From positions 86,764-150,763 of the forward strand of contig CANQNT010000003.1 in the NCBI GenBank assembly GCA_947625255.1: DNA of 64,000 bases. Direction: 5' to 3'. The DNA comes from an uncultured Acetatifactor sp. (GTDB taxonomy: Bacteria; Bacillota; Clostridia; Lachnospirales; Lachnospiraceae). Both the position numbers and the translations under genes were made by a program. Of this stretch, positions 1 through 9,265 are shown piece after piece. How positions within the stretch are numbered: the first letter of the stretch is position 1; every line of letters starts with the position of its first letter. The notes below the pieces were generated by a model that saw nothing but the letters and a program-made list of their open reading frames with translations, was not told the DNA's origin and ran no database searches.

Positions 1-1917
1 TAGCATCTCCCGATACAAAATTTCTTCCTGATAAAAAGCTTCGTAGTCCTGATGAGAGGCATGCACCACGGCATAATGCTCCGGCTGGTAGGTCTGGATG
101 ACCACCTCCCCGGGACTTTGTCCGCGGCCCGCCCGGCCCGCCGCCTGGGTCAGCAACTGAAAAGTCCGCTCTCCCGCCCGAAAGTCCCCGATGGAAAGGG
201 AAAGGTCCGCCGCAATAATCCCCACCAGCGTCACCCCGGGAAAATCATGTCCCTTGACGATCATCTGGGTCCCGATCAGCACGTCCGCTTCCCCTCCCGC
301 AAAGGCGGCCAGAATCTTCTCATAGCTTCCCTTTTGTCTGGTGGTATCCGCGTCCATGCGCAGCACCCTGGCCTGTGGATAACGCTCCTTGAGCTTTTCC
401 TCGATCTGCTGGGTGCCGGCCCGGAAAGCGCTGATGTATTTGGAGCCGCACTGGGGGCAAACCGTGACCTTTGGCCTCTCATAACCGCAGTAATGACAGA
501 TCATCCTGCCGCCCGCGTGTTCCGATAACGACACGTCGCAGTGGGGACACTTCATCACATAGCCGCAGGAACGGCAGGAAAGAAAGCCCGCATAGCCCCT
601 TCGGTTCAAAAACAGCATACTCTGTTCCCCTTTTCGGAGCCGATCCTCCAGAAGCTCCTGCAGCTTCCGGCTGAAAATGGACCGGTTGCCGCTCTTCAGC
701 TCCTCTCGCAAATCCACGGTATAGACCTTGGGCAGGTTTCCGCCCGTCAGACGCTCCCGCAGCCGGAACAGCCGGTATTCCCCCTTCATCGCCCGATAAT
801 AAGATTCCAACGAAGGCGTGGCACTGCCCAGCACCACACTGGCCCCATGCAGCCTGGCCACCTCCAGGGCCGTTTCCCGGGCATGGTACTTCGGCGTGTT
901 CTCACTTTTGTAGCTCCCCTCGTGTTCCTCGTCCATGACGATCAGGCCAATCCTGGGAAAAGGAGTGAAAAGCGCGGAACGGGGTCCGATGATCACGTCA
1001 ATCTCCCCGTTTTTGGCCCGTTGACACTGGTCATATTTTTCCCCGGCGGATAGGGAGGAGTTGATCAGACTTACCCGATCCCCGAACCGCTGATAGAACC
1101 GCACCAGGGTCTGATAGGTCAAAGCAATCTCCGGAATCAGGAAAATCGCCTGCCTGCCTCTGGCAACTATCTGCTCAATGAGAGCCATATAGACCTCGGT
1201 CTTGCCGCTCCCCGTGATGCCGTGGATCAGGTAAGTTTCCCGCCTGCCCGCGTCATAATCCGTCAGGACCTGCGTCACGATGGCCTGTTGGTCGGGACTT
1301 AAGACTTTCCGATCCCCGTCTGCCTCACGCTGCCCCACAGGGTTGCGGTACCCGCTCTCTGTCACCACGGACACAAGCTCCGCCCTCTCCAGGATGCGCA
1401 CCGTCGCGGCAGACACGCCCAGCTTGGAAGTGATCCACTCATAAGGCAGGGTCTGGTTGTTCAAAAGCTCCCGCAGCAGCTTTTCCTTGGCGGACTGCTT
1501 CTTTCTAGCGGCCTCGCCCAAGGCGCTGATCAGTTCCTCCGTCCCGGCCTTGCGCACCACCATTCGGCGCGTCAGCTTCCCTACAGAATGCTTGGCCGGA
1601 AGCACTGTCTTCAGGGCCTGGATCATGGTAGAACCATAATTTTTATGCATCCATCCGGCCAGACGGATCAGGTTGGATTCTACGGTGACACCCCCTTGGG
1701 CGATGGCGCGGATCTCCTTGATGCGGGCAGGGTCAAAGTCGCATTGATCCGTGATGTCGATGACGAAACCACGGATAACCTTGTCGGATTTTCCAAAAGG
1801 AACCAGCACCTCCATCCCCACCTCCAGGTTCGAAAGAAGACGCTCGGGAATCCGATATTGAAAAGGACGATCCAGTTTTTCATGGGAAATGTCTATGATC
1901 ACGTCTGCGTAAGGCAT
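1..1917 (-). CDS. priA: Primosomal protein N' (PriA helicase), 3' end beyond the window
   Basis: PriA restarts collapsed replication forks: it is a 3'-5' superfamily 2 helicase that loads the replicative helicase. About 639 residues are visible from the ATG at 1917; the C-terminus lies off the left edge. In order I see an N-terminal DNA-binding part starting MPYADVIIDISHEKLD, a helicase core with the Walker A motif GITGSGKTEVY, a DEEH box in LIVMDEEHEGS, and an insertion with eight cysteines in CxxC pairs (CRSCGY, CPHCDV, CHYCGY, CPQCGS), the two zinc sites typical of PriA. The late helicase motif QAAGRAGRG follows. The start overlaps the 3' end of murE by 19 bp, so the two are probably cotranscribed. 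Identification is firm; only the missing end is unknown. Confidence 0.96.
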   Translation of the reverse strand, partial: MPYADVIIDISHEKLDRPFQYRIPERLLSNLEVGMEVLVPFGKSDKVIRGFVIDITDQCDFDPARIKEIRAIAQGGVTVESNLIRLAGWMHKNYGSTMIQALKTVLPAKHSVGKLTRRMVVRKAGTEELISALGEAARKKQSAKEKLLRELLNNQTLPYEWITSKLGVSAATVRILERAELVSVVTESGYRNPVGQREADGDRKVLSPDQQAIVTQVLTDYDAGRRETYLIHGITGSGKTEVYMALIEQIVARGRQAIFLIPEIALTYQTLVRFYQRFGDRVSLINSSLSAGEKYDQCQRAKNGEIDVIIGPRSALFTPFPRIGLIVMDEEHEGSYKSENTPKYHARETALEVARLHGASVVLGSATPSLESYYRAMKGEYRLFRLRERLTGGNLPKVYTVDLREELKSGNRSIFSRKLQELLEDRLRKGEQSMLFLNRRGYAGFLSCRSCGYVMKCPHCDVSLSEHAGGRMICHYCGYERPKVTVCPQCGSKYISAFRAGTQQIEEKLKERYPQARVLRMDADTTRQKGSYEKILAAFAGGEADVLIGTQMIVKGHDFPGVTLVGIIAADLSLSIGDFRAGERTFQLLTQAAGRAGRGQSPGEVVIQTYQPEHYAVVHASHQDYEAFYQEEILYREML

Positions 1918-3383
1918 TCTTTTTCCTCGCGTAAAATCTCCTTGATCAAGGTGCGCTCATCCATGGGATACTTCACACCCTTGATCTCCTGATAGTCCTC
2001 ATGTCCCTTGCCCGCCAGGACGATAATATCTCCGGGCCGGGCATGAAGGATGGCATAACGGATGGCCTCCTTGCGGTCACAAATCTCCACATAGGCTCCG
2101 GTGGTTTTGTTGATTCCAATTTTGATATCATCAATGATGGCCTGAGGCTCCTCGAAACGCGGATTGTCCGAAGTGATGATGGTCAGATCGGCCAGACGGC
2201 CGCTCACCTCCCCCATTTCATAGCGGCGCAGCACGGAACGATTGCCGCCGCAGCCAAAGAGACAGACCAGTCTGTGGGGATGGTATTCCCTCAGGGTCCC
2301 CAATAAGCTTTCCAGAGCCATGGCATTATGGGCATAATCGATTAACAGGGTGAACTGGTCAGAAATCTTCACCATCTCAATGCGCCCCTTGACGTGAACC
2401 GCCAGCAGGGAGCGCTGAATATCGTCCTCCCGAATACGGAAGTGGCGGCATATCGCAATGGCCGTCAAAGCGTTGTACACACTGAACCGCCCCGGCGCGG
2501 CCACCTCCGCGTCAAAATCCATCAGTCCCTCCACATGGAAAGAAACACCCAGCTCCCCGGGCTTGTTGACCAGCTGCAGATTCGCGGCCCGCAGATCCAC
2601 TCCCTCGCTCAGTCCGAACCGCTCAATCTGGCAGGTATGCCCTGCGATAACCTGATCGCAATGGACGTCATCCCCATTCACGATCCCCACACGGCATTGC
2701 CGGAACAACAGGCTCTTGCAGGCCAGATACTCCTCAAAGCTTTCATGCTCGTTGGGTCCGATATGGTCCGGCTCCAGATTGGTGAAAATCCCATAATCAA
2801 ATACAAAGCCCTGGGTCCTATGCAGCTTCAGCGCCTGGGAAGACACCTCCATGACCACCACGTCCATGCCGGCCTCCACCATTTTGGCGAAATCTTCCTG
2901 GAGATAATAGGATTCCGGCGTGGTATTGGTGGCGTGGATGTGCTCCTTGCCGATGACCACTTCAATGGTTCCCACCAATCCCACATGATAGCCCGCGTTT
3001 TCCAAAATGGACTTGACCAAGTAAGTGGTAGTGGTCTTCCCCTTGGTCCCCGTAACGCCGATCACTTTGAGTTTCCGGGCCGGATGCCCGAAATAAGCCG
3101 CCGAAATGAAAGCCATGGCATAGCGCGTGTCCGCCACCCGCAGAACCGTCACATCCTCCGCGACACCGCCCACCTCTTCGGAAGTCACCAATACCCCGGC
3201 TCCCCGTGCCGTCACGTCCGCCGCATAAGCGTGACCGTCGAAATTCGCCCCTACAATACAGATAAACAGACACCCTTCCGTCAGCCGTGCCCTGGAATCA
3301 AAAAAAACGCCGGTCACTTCCCGATCCAGACTTCCCTGCACACATTTATATTCCAAGCCTTCCAACAAATCCAAAAGCTTCAT
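1899..3383 (-). CDS. murE: UDP-MurNAc-L-Ala-D-Glu:meso-diaminopimelate ligase (MurE)
   Basis: MurE adds the third amino acid to the peptidoglycan stem peptide in the cytoplasm, using ATP. The 494-residue protein begins MKLLDLLEGLEY; I chose the ATG at 3383 because a strong GGAGGG site lies just upstream, although the frame stays open 12 codons further. The Mur-ligase ATP-binding motif GTKGKTTT is near residue 112, a histidine-rich TNTTPES region follows, and DNPRFEEP lies in the C-terminal third. DNPR is the signature associated with meso-diaminopimelate rather than lysine, so this cell wall should contain meso-DAP. Length fits the family. It overlaps priA, which is transcribed in the same direction. 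Confidence 0.96.
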   Translation of the reverse strand: MKLLDLLEGLEYKCVQGSLDREVTGVFFDSRARLTEGCLFICIVGANFDGHAYAADVTARGAGVLVTSEEVGGVAEDVTVLRVADTRYAMAFISAAYFGHPARKLKVIGVTGTKGKTTTTYLVKSILENAGYHVGLVGTIEVVIGKEHIHATNTTPESYYLQEDFAKMVEAGMDVVVMEVSSQALKLHRTQGFVFDYGIFTNLEPDHIGPNEHESFEEYLACKSLLFRQCRVGIVNGDDVHCDQVIAGHTCQIERFGLSEGVDLRAANLQLVNKPGELGVSFHVEGLMDFDAEVAAPGRFSVYNALTAIAICRHFRIREDDIQRSLLAVHVKGRIEMVKISDQFTLLIDYAHNAMALESLLGTLREYHPHRLVCLFGCGGNRSVLRRYEMGEVSGRLADLTIITSDNPRFEEPQAIIDDIKIGINKTTGAYVEICDRKEAIRYAILHARPGDIIVLAGKGHEDYQEIKGVKYPMDERTLIKEILREEKECLTQT

Positions 3384-3517
3384 TCGAACCCTCCTTTTCA
3401 GATCCAGAAACAAACACACATACCTGATTCCATTTTACTCCATTTTGCAATTTTCTACCACCCTTTTTTTTGAAAAACAAAAGATTGTGCCATCCTTATG
3501 CAAAAAGTCCTTATGCA

Positions 3518-3553
3518 AAACGCGGAAAGAGCTTCTTTGCTCTTTCCGCGTTT
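3518..3553 (-). terminator. Perfect 15-bp hairpin downstream of the cyclophilin gene
   Basis: A 15-bp perfect inverted repeat (arms 3518-3532 and 3539-3553, core GCGGAAAGAGC, six-base loop) sits between the cyclophilin stop and murE. Read on the minus strand it is followed by TTTTGCATAAGG and a second T tract, consistent with a rho-independent terminator for the cyclophilin gene. The right-hand flank on the plus strand is less T-rich. Two copies of CTTATGCAAAA lie at its left side. Confidence 0.7.
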
Positions 3554-3645
3554 AACCATCCTCTTCGCTCTGTCGCGCCCTGCGCCTTTCAATATCCAAA
3601 ACACGCCGCCTTTTTCTTTCCTCAGCGACCGGCACTTATCGGCGC

Positions 3646-4269
3646 TCAGTCAATCACTGCGATCTTCTCGATCACCGGGCGATTCTCCTCCGGTACAATG
3701 CCGTTTTTGTCCTGGCCCGTGGTATTCTCACAGATATCGTCCACGATGTCCATTCCTTCCGTCACATAACCAAAGCAGGCATACTGTCCGTCCAGATACG
3801 TCCCGTCCTGATGCATAATGAAAAACTGGGAACTGGCGGAATCGGGATCACTGGTGCGGGCCATGGAAATCGCGCCCCTTGTATGGGAAAGCGGATTGTC
3901 CACTCCGTTCTCGGAGAACTCACCCTTAATGGGCTCACCGGAGCCGCCGGTTCCATCCCCCTCGGGATCCCCTCCCTGCATCATAAAGCCATTCATAATC
4001 CGATAAAAGGTCAGTCCGTCATAAAAACCATTCTCGGCCAACTTCAAAAAATTCTCCACCGTCAGCGGTGCGTGGGTGGCATCCAACTCCACATAAATGC
4101 TCCCCTTGTCCTTAATCTGAATCTCCACGTGGTGCAGCTCCAGATCCTCCTGACTCTCTCCCACGATACTGTCCTGTTGAAAATCCTTTTCCTCTTGTTT
4201 GCAGGCCGTCAACAGCAGCGCGCTTAACAATAACACGGCAAAAAGCAATCCTGATTTTTTTCTCTTCAT
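3646..4269 (-). CDS. Cyclophilin-type peptidyl-prolyl isomerase lipoprotein
   Basis: This is a 207-residue cyclophilin anchored outside the membrane, predicted to catalyse cis-trans isomerisation of proline peptide bonds in secreted proteins. The N-terminus MKRKKSGLLFAVLLLSALLL followed by TACKQ is a lipoprotein signal peptide with the lipobox LLTAC, so Cys23 would be lipidated. The cyclophilin fold starts near residue 50 and shows the family signatures FYRIMNGFMMQGGDPEGDG, SMARTSDPDSASSQFFI and FGYVTEGMDIVD; the arginine and phenylalanine of the active site are in these. It is monocistronic, with a terminator-like hairpin on its 3' side and the recJ terminator on its 5' side. Confidence in the family is high; its protein substrates are unknown. 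Confidence 0.94.
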   Translation of the reverse strand: MKRKKSGLLFAVLLLSALLLTACKQEEKDFQQDSIVGESQEDLELHHVEIQIKDKGSIYVELDATHAPLTVENFLKLAENGFYDGLTFYRIMNGFMMQGGDPEGDGTGGSGEPIKGEFSENGVDNPLSHTRGAISMARTSDPDSASSQFFIMHQDGTYLDGQYACFGYVTEGMDIVDDICENTTGQDKNGIVPEENRPVIEKIAVID

Positions 4270-4628
4270 CGTTCATCACTCCATCATTCTTATCCAGGCA
4301 TCGTCCGATTGTTACCTTAAATTCTTTCTTATTTTATCACACTCTGCCAAAAGTACAAGTGAAAAATCTATGAACTCCCGCGAGCCCGCAAAAATCCCCG
4401 ATATTGCTACCGGGGATTCTCGCGATTTTCTTATGAGGGGGGAGATAGTGAGTTCATCAACTATCTAAATACACTATATTCCAGAAATATGTACAAAGTA
4501 TGTCTATTCTCTGAGAATTTCGTGAATTTGTTTAGATATAACAAGAACGACCTGCGGCTCCCAGGACCACTGCCGCAAAACAACGCTTCCGTTTCCTAAG
4601 GCTTCTGTCAATCTGCGTTCAGGCAGGT
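4270..4628 (-). other. Gap between recJ and the cyclophilin gene, with recJ terminator
   Basis: No convincing gene lies here. A nested inverted repeat occupies 4379-4424: outer arms CGCGAG / CTCGCG and inner arms AATCCCCG (4393-4400) / CGGGGATT (4411-4418). On the minus strand the inner hairpin is followed by a run of T, so it reads as the recJ terminator. A 35-codon minus-strand frame at 4504-4611 starting with TTG is open but has no recognisable ribosome binding site. The remainder is AT-rich and presumably carries the cyclophilin promoter. Confidence 0.6.
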
Positions 4629-6410
4629 TCAGCAATAATTTTTCATGATAAACTGCAGATTTTCCTCTCCCCGATAGACATTGACATCCAGCTGATAGGT
4701 CACGGACACGGATAAATTACAATTTGCGTGGTAAAGCCCGGCAGCGCTTCCCACGCCATGTTTTTCATCCAGGAACGCGTGGAATTTTTCCAAATCGCCA
4801 AAAAAAACCAGTTCCCTTTCCAGGCCCTGATCGGTCCGTACCAGATACCGGGCACAGTTTTGCTTTGCCCCCATCAGCCGCCCCCGGACAAAGCACAGAT
4901 CCTTATGGGCGAACAACGGCCTGGGATTCCCCACGCCATAAGGCTCCAACCGCTCCATATCCCGTACCAGCTCCATGGTGGCATAAGAAATGGGCATGGG
5001 AACGTCAATCCGTACTTTCGGAATAAAGTCCTCCTCCGTAAGCCGCGCGGTCTGGTTCAGCAGGACGCGAAAATGCTCAACCGTCTCCTCCGCTGTCTCA
5101 TACAAGGGAGCCAGCGTCATTCCCGCTGCCAGCTTATGACCGCCGAACTTGGAAAAGCACTGTTTGACCAGAGTCATATGCTCGTACATATGATATGCAT
5201 CAATACTGCGCCCGGAGCCCTTGATCCCTTCCGCCCCCCGGGTCAGGATGAAAACCGGATGATTGTATTTTTCTCGAATCCGGCCCGCGATGATTCCGGC
5301 CAGACTTTCATGAACCTGGGGCAAATAAACCACCATTACCGGATCGTGCTCCATATGGTGCTCCTCCAGATACCGAATCGCCTGTTTTTCGCCCTCATTG
5401 GTCAGGTTTTTACGGCTGTCGTTCAACTCCTTTAGCTCCGTGGCGGCGCTCATGGCCTCCACCCGGGTACGGCTCTTTAACAACTCCAGAGCCCGCAGGG
5501 CCGTATCTAATCTCCCCGTGGCATTCAAACAAGGGCCGATCACAAAACCCAGATGATAGGCGGAAATCTGTGTTCCTTCGATGCCGCTGACCTCCAGCAA
5601 AGCCTTCATCCCCAGATTCCGGGTGTGGACCATACGCTTTAGGCCCTCTTTGACGAAAATTCGGTTCTCGTCTTTTAATTCCATCACGTCACAGACCGTT
5701 GCCAGGGCCACAAACTGCAGCAGATCTTCCAACAAGGCCGATCCTGCGCGATATTCCTCCCGTTCAAACAAGGCCTGCAGCAGCTTGTAGGCCACTACGC
5801 ACCCGCAGATCCCTTTGAAAGGATAACCGCAGTCGGCGCGTTTAGGGTCTACGATGGCGTCTGCCGGAGGAAGCAGTTCTTTCCGTTCTCCGTTTTCCAG
5901 AGAAAAGGGGACTTCGTGATGATCCGTGACCACTACGGCAATACCGTATTCCGACGCCAACCGGATCTGATCCGCGGCCGCAATACCGTTATCACAAGTC
6001 AAAATCAGCCGAATGCCGTCCTTATGGGCCTCTTCAATTAAATGGTCATTCAAACCGTAGCCATCAAGAATACGGTGAGGGATGGAGATATCCACCCGTC
6101 CGCCCAAGGCTTCCAGGCCCGTGGAAAGCAGATAAGAAGAGCAGATCCCGTCCACGTCATAATCCCCGATAACGCGAATGGACGCGCCCTCGTTCATGAA
6201 CCGCCTAATCACCTCTACCGCTTTGTCCATATCGCGCAGCAGCCAGGGATCATAGCAGTCCTCAAGCGAACCGTTCAGATATTTTTCCACCCCTTCTTCA
6301 TCCTCAACATCCCGATTGCGAATGATCCGCGCCACCACCGGTGAAATGCCAAACCTGCGCCCCCAGGCGGCGAAATCAGCCCGTTTCGCACTTACGAACC
6401 ACTTTTCCAT
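4629..6410 (-). CDS. recJ: Single-stranded-DNA-specific exonuclease RecJ
   Basis: RecJ degrades single-stranded DNA 5'-3' in recombinational and mismatch repair. The 593-residue product has the DHH-superfamily motifs in order: DYDVDG near residue 80 (motif I), TCDNGIAA, VVVTDHHEVP (the DHH motif) and ATVCDVMEL. The DHHA1 domain with GSGRSID and FGGHKLAAG lies near residues 400-430, followed by an OB-fold-like C-terminal part. Length matches the shorter clostridial RecJ proteins. The ATG at 6410 has a GGGGGA-type ribosome binding site. It stands alone, with a terminator hairpin in the following gap. Confidence 0.95.
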   Translation of the reverse strand: MEKWFVSAKRADFAAWGRRFGISPVVARIIRNRDVEDEEGVEKYLNGSLEDCYDPWLLRDMDKAVEVIRRFMNEGASIRVIGDYDVDGICSSYLLSTGLEALGGRVDISIPHRILDGYGLNDHLIEEAHKDGIRLILTCDNGIAAADQIRLASEYGIAVVVTDHHEVPFSLENGERKELLPPADAIVDPKRADCGYPFKGICGCVVAYKLLQALFEREEYRAGSALLEDLLQFVALATVCDVMELKDENRIFVKEGLKRMVHTRNLGMKALLEVSGIEGTQISAYHLGFVIGPCLNATGRLDTALRALELLKSRTRVEAMSAATELKELNDSRKNLTNEGEKQAIRYLEEHHMEHDPVMVVYLPQVHESLAGIIAGRIREKYNHPVFILTRGAEGIKGSGRSIDAYHMYEHMTLVKQCFSKFGGHKLAAGMTLAPLYETAEETVEHFRVLLNQTARLTEEDFIPKVRIDVPMPISYATMELVRDMERLEPYGVGNPRPLFAHKDLCFVRGRLMGAKQNCARYLVRTDQGLERELVFFGDLEKFHAFLDEKHGVGSAAGLYHANCNLSVSVTYQLDVNVYRGEENLQFIMKNYC

Positions 6411-6448
6411 CTTTATTTCCCCCTTTTGACAGGATCATAATCATGAAA

Positions 6449-8596
6449 CTATCGGCCCCGCCAGCCTCTTTGACCGCCTTGAAGGGATCCCTGGGAGGTG
6501 GACTTGCCCTGCAGCGTGATCTCCACACTCTCCTCTCCGATTCTCAGGGTATAAGTTTGGCCGTCCTGTAGATCCGGCGAACTGAACACCACGGAAGAGC
6601 CCGATTTCACCGTGGTATGGCGGCAAAGCTCCGTCCCCTGGGCATCAGTGATCACAAGCTCCGTCCCGGCGCCAAAGGAACTTCCACTATATTGGAAAGA
6701 GCACTGGGCTGAATCCCGGGAAAAGTTCTCCGCCATTCCCGCGTTTCCCAGGGCCAGGATCGTGCCGCCGTTGACCAGGCACGCGCCTCCCATTTCCAAA
6801 CCGGAATCCAAAGCCCCATTGGCGCTCTGCGTGGGACCATTGACGACAAGATTTCCGCCCTCTATGATCAGATCTCCATTGGAATCGATTCCGTCTCCGT
6901 CGGCATAGACCACAATATTGCCGCCGGTAATATGAAGCCGCGGCAAATCGTCGTCCGTCCCCCGCATAATGTCCCAGCCAAAGCCCTGCTGGCCTCCGTT
7001 GGCATTGATCCCGTCATCGGCAGCGGTAATATCCAAATCTCCTCCGGCAATCATAAGCGTTACCGCCTCCAGTCCCTCATAGGAACGGCTGATCAAAAGC
7101 GTCCCATCCTCTACAGTCAGGGCAATATCCGCATGAAAACCGTCATCACCCGTAGCCACGGTATATGAACCGCCCGTGATCTCCAGATTGCCATTGGTAT
7201 GGAACGCGTCATCCCTGGAATTCACGTCAAAATCGCCTCCGGAAAGGACAAGGGATGTGCCGCTTTTAAGGCCCTTGGCACTTTCCTCGGACTCCGCCTG
7301 CAGATCCCATTGCGCGCCGTGCATCCCCCAGCCATTGTCCGCCGGGAATTCCACGCCCTCGCTGCCGCCTCCGGTAAGAACGGAAAAACTGCCGCCGCGC
7401 ACCTCCAGCACCGTCTCCGCCTGGATACCGTCGCCGCCGCTTTCAATATGGAAGCCGCCTCCGACTATGAGAATCGTACCGTAGCCCTCTCCCGTGGCAT
7501 CATCGGACTTCAATCCGTCTCCACCGGCCCGGACAACAAGATCCCCGTCCAAAACGGTAAGGGAGTCCTTGCCCTTGATCCCGTGATTGACTGCTTCCAC
7601 TGTAAATTTGCCGCCTTGAATCGTTAAATCGTTGGAGCTCTGGATGCCATTGTTGAGATAGCCGTAAACCTCCAATGAACCGTTCCCCCCAATGGTCAGG
7701 TCATCACGGGCATAAAACGCCGCGCCCCGGGCATCGTCCGTCTCAGTCCCAGCAGCCGCGGATTCCGCCGCGGAAGAGATTTCCACAGAGGATGAAGAAT
7801 CCGCCGTACCGTTCCCGTCAGGCGCATCGCCCATACCGTTCATTCCCGGGTCTCCCTGAGGAAAGCCTCCGGGATTCCTGCCGCCCGGCTGCCTCCCCTG
7901 GGGATTTCTGCCAAAATCACCTCCGACAGGCATACTCCCATCCGACAACTCCGGCGGCGTTCCCTCTGGCATGCTCCCATCCGGCAGCTCCGGCAACGTT
8001 CCCTCTGGCATATTTTCGTCAGACGCACCGTCTCCACTCTGCCCGGATGCCTTTCCGCCATCCGGGCTTCCCGCGGTCGCCCCAAGCGCTGCAGCCTCCG
8101 ATGCTCCCGTCAGGATCTCAACCTCCTGCCCGCTCTGCAGCCGGTTAACCGTTCCATCCTCCAGCAGCACATATGTATGATCGGCGTTTTCAATATAAAT
8201 CGCCGCATCCGTCAGATTGGTGATTTCCACGCCATCCAGATCCAGAACCACGTCTCCCTGATTCTTGGGCGTTTCCACATAAATCTGGCCGTCCGTCAGG
8301 GTCCCCGTAAGATGATAAGCGCCGCTTTTGCTGATGAGAATCCGATTGCCGTCCACCCTTGCGCCGTCCCCGGATACCGTGCTTTCATCCTGCTTCAGGT
8401 TTATCTGCGTCATCTCCTCTTCAGAAACTTCCGGAACCGCATCGTCTCCCTGCTCCATTTCTCTTGAGACTCCCGCGCCGGACGCCGGCACCGTCCCGCC
8501 GCCAAACTTGATTCCATAGGCCACGCCGCCGGCCAGTACCGCCAATAACAGTACTATGATCCCCGCTTTGACCACATACTCCTTTTTCAAGCCCAT
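6449..8596 (-). CDS. Membrane-anchored beta-helix 'carbohydrate-binding domain' protein (DUF4353-like)
   Basis: A 715-residue extracellular protein. Residues 10-28 form an uncleaved signal/anchor (GIIVLLLAVLAGGVAYGI). A domain with YHLTGTLTDGQIYVETP follows, then a disordered Gly/Pro/Ser/Asp-rich stretch near residues 165-285, then a run of right-handed beta-helix turns carrying DDGI/GDGI-type corners: GDGLKSDD, GDGIQAE, DDAFHTNG, DDGFHAD, DDGINANG, GDGIDSNG. This matches the family annotated as 'carbohydrate-binding domain-containing protein', often associated with CotH-like genes; no CotH kinase domain is present here. It is 3' of a DUF4956 protein and a VTC-domain protein in one operon. 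Function is not established; wall or capsule association is an inference from the context. Confidence 0.75.
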   Translation of the reverse strand: MGLKKEYVVKAGIIVLLLAVLAGGVAYGIKFGGGTVPASGAGVSREMEQGDDAVPEVSEEEMTQINLKQDESTVSGDGARVDGNRILISKSGAYHLTGTLTDGQIYVETPKNQGDVVLDLDGVEITNLTDAAIYIENADHTYVLLEDGTVNRLQSGQEVEILTGASEAAALGATAGSPDGGKASGQSGDGASDENMPEGTLPELPDGSMPEGTPPELSDGSMPVGGDFGRNPQGRQPGGRNPGGFPQGDPGMNGMGDAPDGNGTADSSSSVEISSAAESAAAGTETDDARGAAFYARDDLTIGGNGSLEVYGYLNNGIQSSNDLTIQGGKFTVEAVNHGIKGKDSLTVLDGDLVVRAGGDGLKSDDATGEGYGTILIVGGGFHIESGGDGIQAETVLEVRGGSFSVLTGGGSEGVEFPADNGWGMHGAQWDLQAESEESAKGLKSGTSLVLSGGDFDVNSRDDAFHTNGNLEITGGSYTVATGDDGFHADIALTVEDGTLLISRSYEGLEAVTLMIAGGDLDITAADDGINANGGQQGFGWDIMRGTDDDLPRLHITGGNIVVYADGDGIDSNGDLIIEGGNLVVNGPTQSANGALDSGLEMGGACLVNGGTILALGNAGMAENFSRDSAQCSFQYSGSSFGAGTELVITDAQGTELCRHTTVKSGSSVVFSSPDLQDGQTYTLRIGEESVEITLQGKSTSQGSLQGGQRGWRGR

Positions 8597-8602
8597 CCCC
8601 TC

Positions 8603-9265
8603 CTACAAAGCCTCCCGTTCCGAAAAGTCCTCCAGCACGATGCTCAAATTTCCGTTCCGAGCGCGAAGCTCGTCCAGAAATTGCTTGGGAATCTGCTTCA
8701 CGGGAAACGTTACATCGTAGGTCAATTCAAAAAGTGTGCCCATTTCCGTCGTCCTGACCTTTTCCAGATAGGCCTTAATCTTATACTTATCGAACACCTC
8801 GTCAAAAAGTCCCTCATAATCAAAGCTTTCCGGAATCGTGATTTTAAGCCGTTTTTCAAAGCGGGACGTGGCCCCGAAATTGATCACCGTCAAAACCAGG
8901 GTGACTGCCGCGGAACAAAGAAAGAACAGGACCGCGATTCCTATGTAGCCCATCCCCAGGGCAAGACCGATGGCCATGGATGTGAAAATAGCCGCGATTT
9001 CCTTGGCTGTTCCGGGAACGCTGCGGAAACGTACCAGGGCAAAGGCCCCCGCCACTGCCACGCCGGTGCCCACATTGCCGTTTACCAGCATGATGATCAT
9101 GGCTACCGTCATGGGAAGCAGACTTAACGTAAGCGCGAAACTGGCGCTGTGCCTGCTTTTGTACAAAAAAACCATTGCCGTCAGCACGCCCAGGGCGATG
9201 GCAGCCAAAAGACAGAGAAGCAAGATCGGAACCGTGAGAGAACCCGTGAAAACACTGTTTAACAT
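8603..9265 (-). CDS. DUF4956 family membrane protein
   Basis: A 220-residue protein with an N-terminal membrane region of about four helices (residues 10-35, 43-60, 65-85 and 95-135, the last including GYIGIAVLFFLCSAAVTLVLTV) and a cytoplasmic C-terminal domain of about 80 residues. The segment FALVRFRSVPGTAKEI is a hallmark of DUF4956. Such proteins are commonly encoded beside VTC-type polyphosphate polymerases, as here: the upstream VTC gene overlaps its start by 7 bp, and the beta-helix gene follows after 6 bp. Its biochemical role is unknown; it may form the membrane partner of the polymerase. Confidence 0.82.
   Translation of the reverse strand: MLNSVFTGSLTVPILLLCLLAAIALGVLTAMVFLYKSRHSASFALTLSLLPMTVAMIIMLVNGNVGTGVAVAGAFALVRFRSVPGTAKEIAAIFTSMAIGLALGMGYIGIAVLFFLCSAAVTLVLTVINFGATSRFEKRLKITIPESFDYEGLFDEVFDKYKIKAYLEKVRTTEMGTLFELTYDVTFPVKQIPKQFLDELRARNGNLSIVLEDFSEREAL

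Noticed and set aside
4504..4611. 35-codon minus-strand frame after recJ (TTG start)
   Set aside because: Plausible residues but no ribosome binding site, no known family, and the recJ terminator follows soon after.
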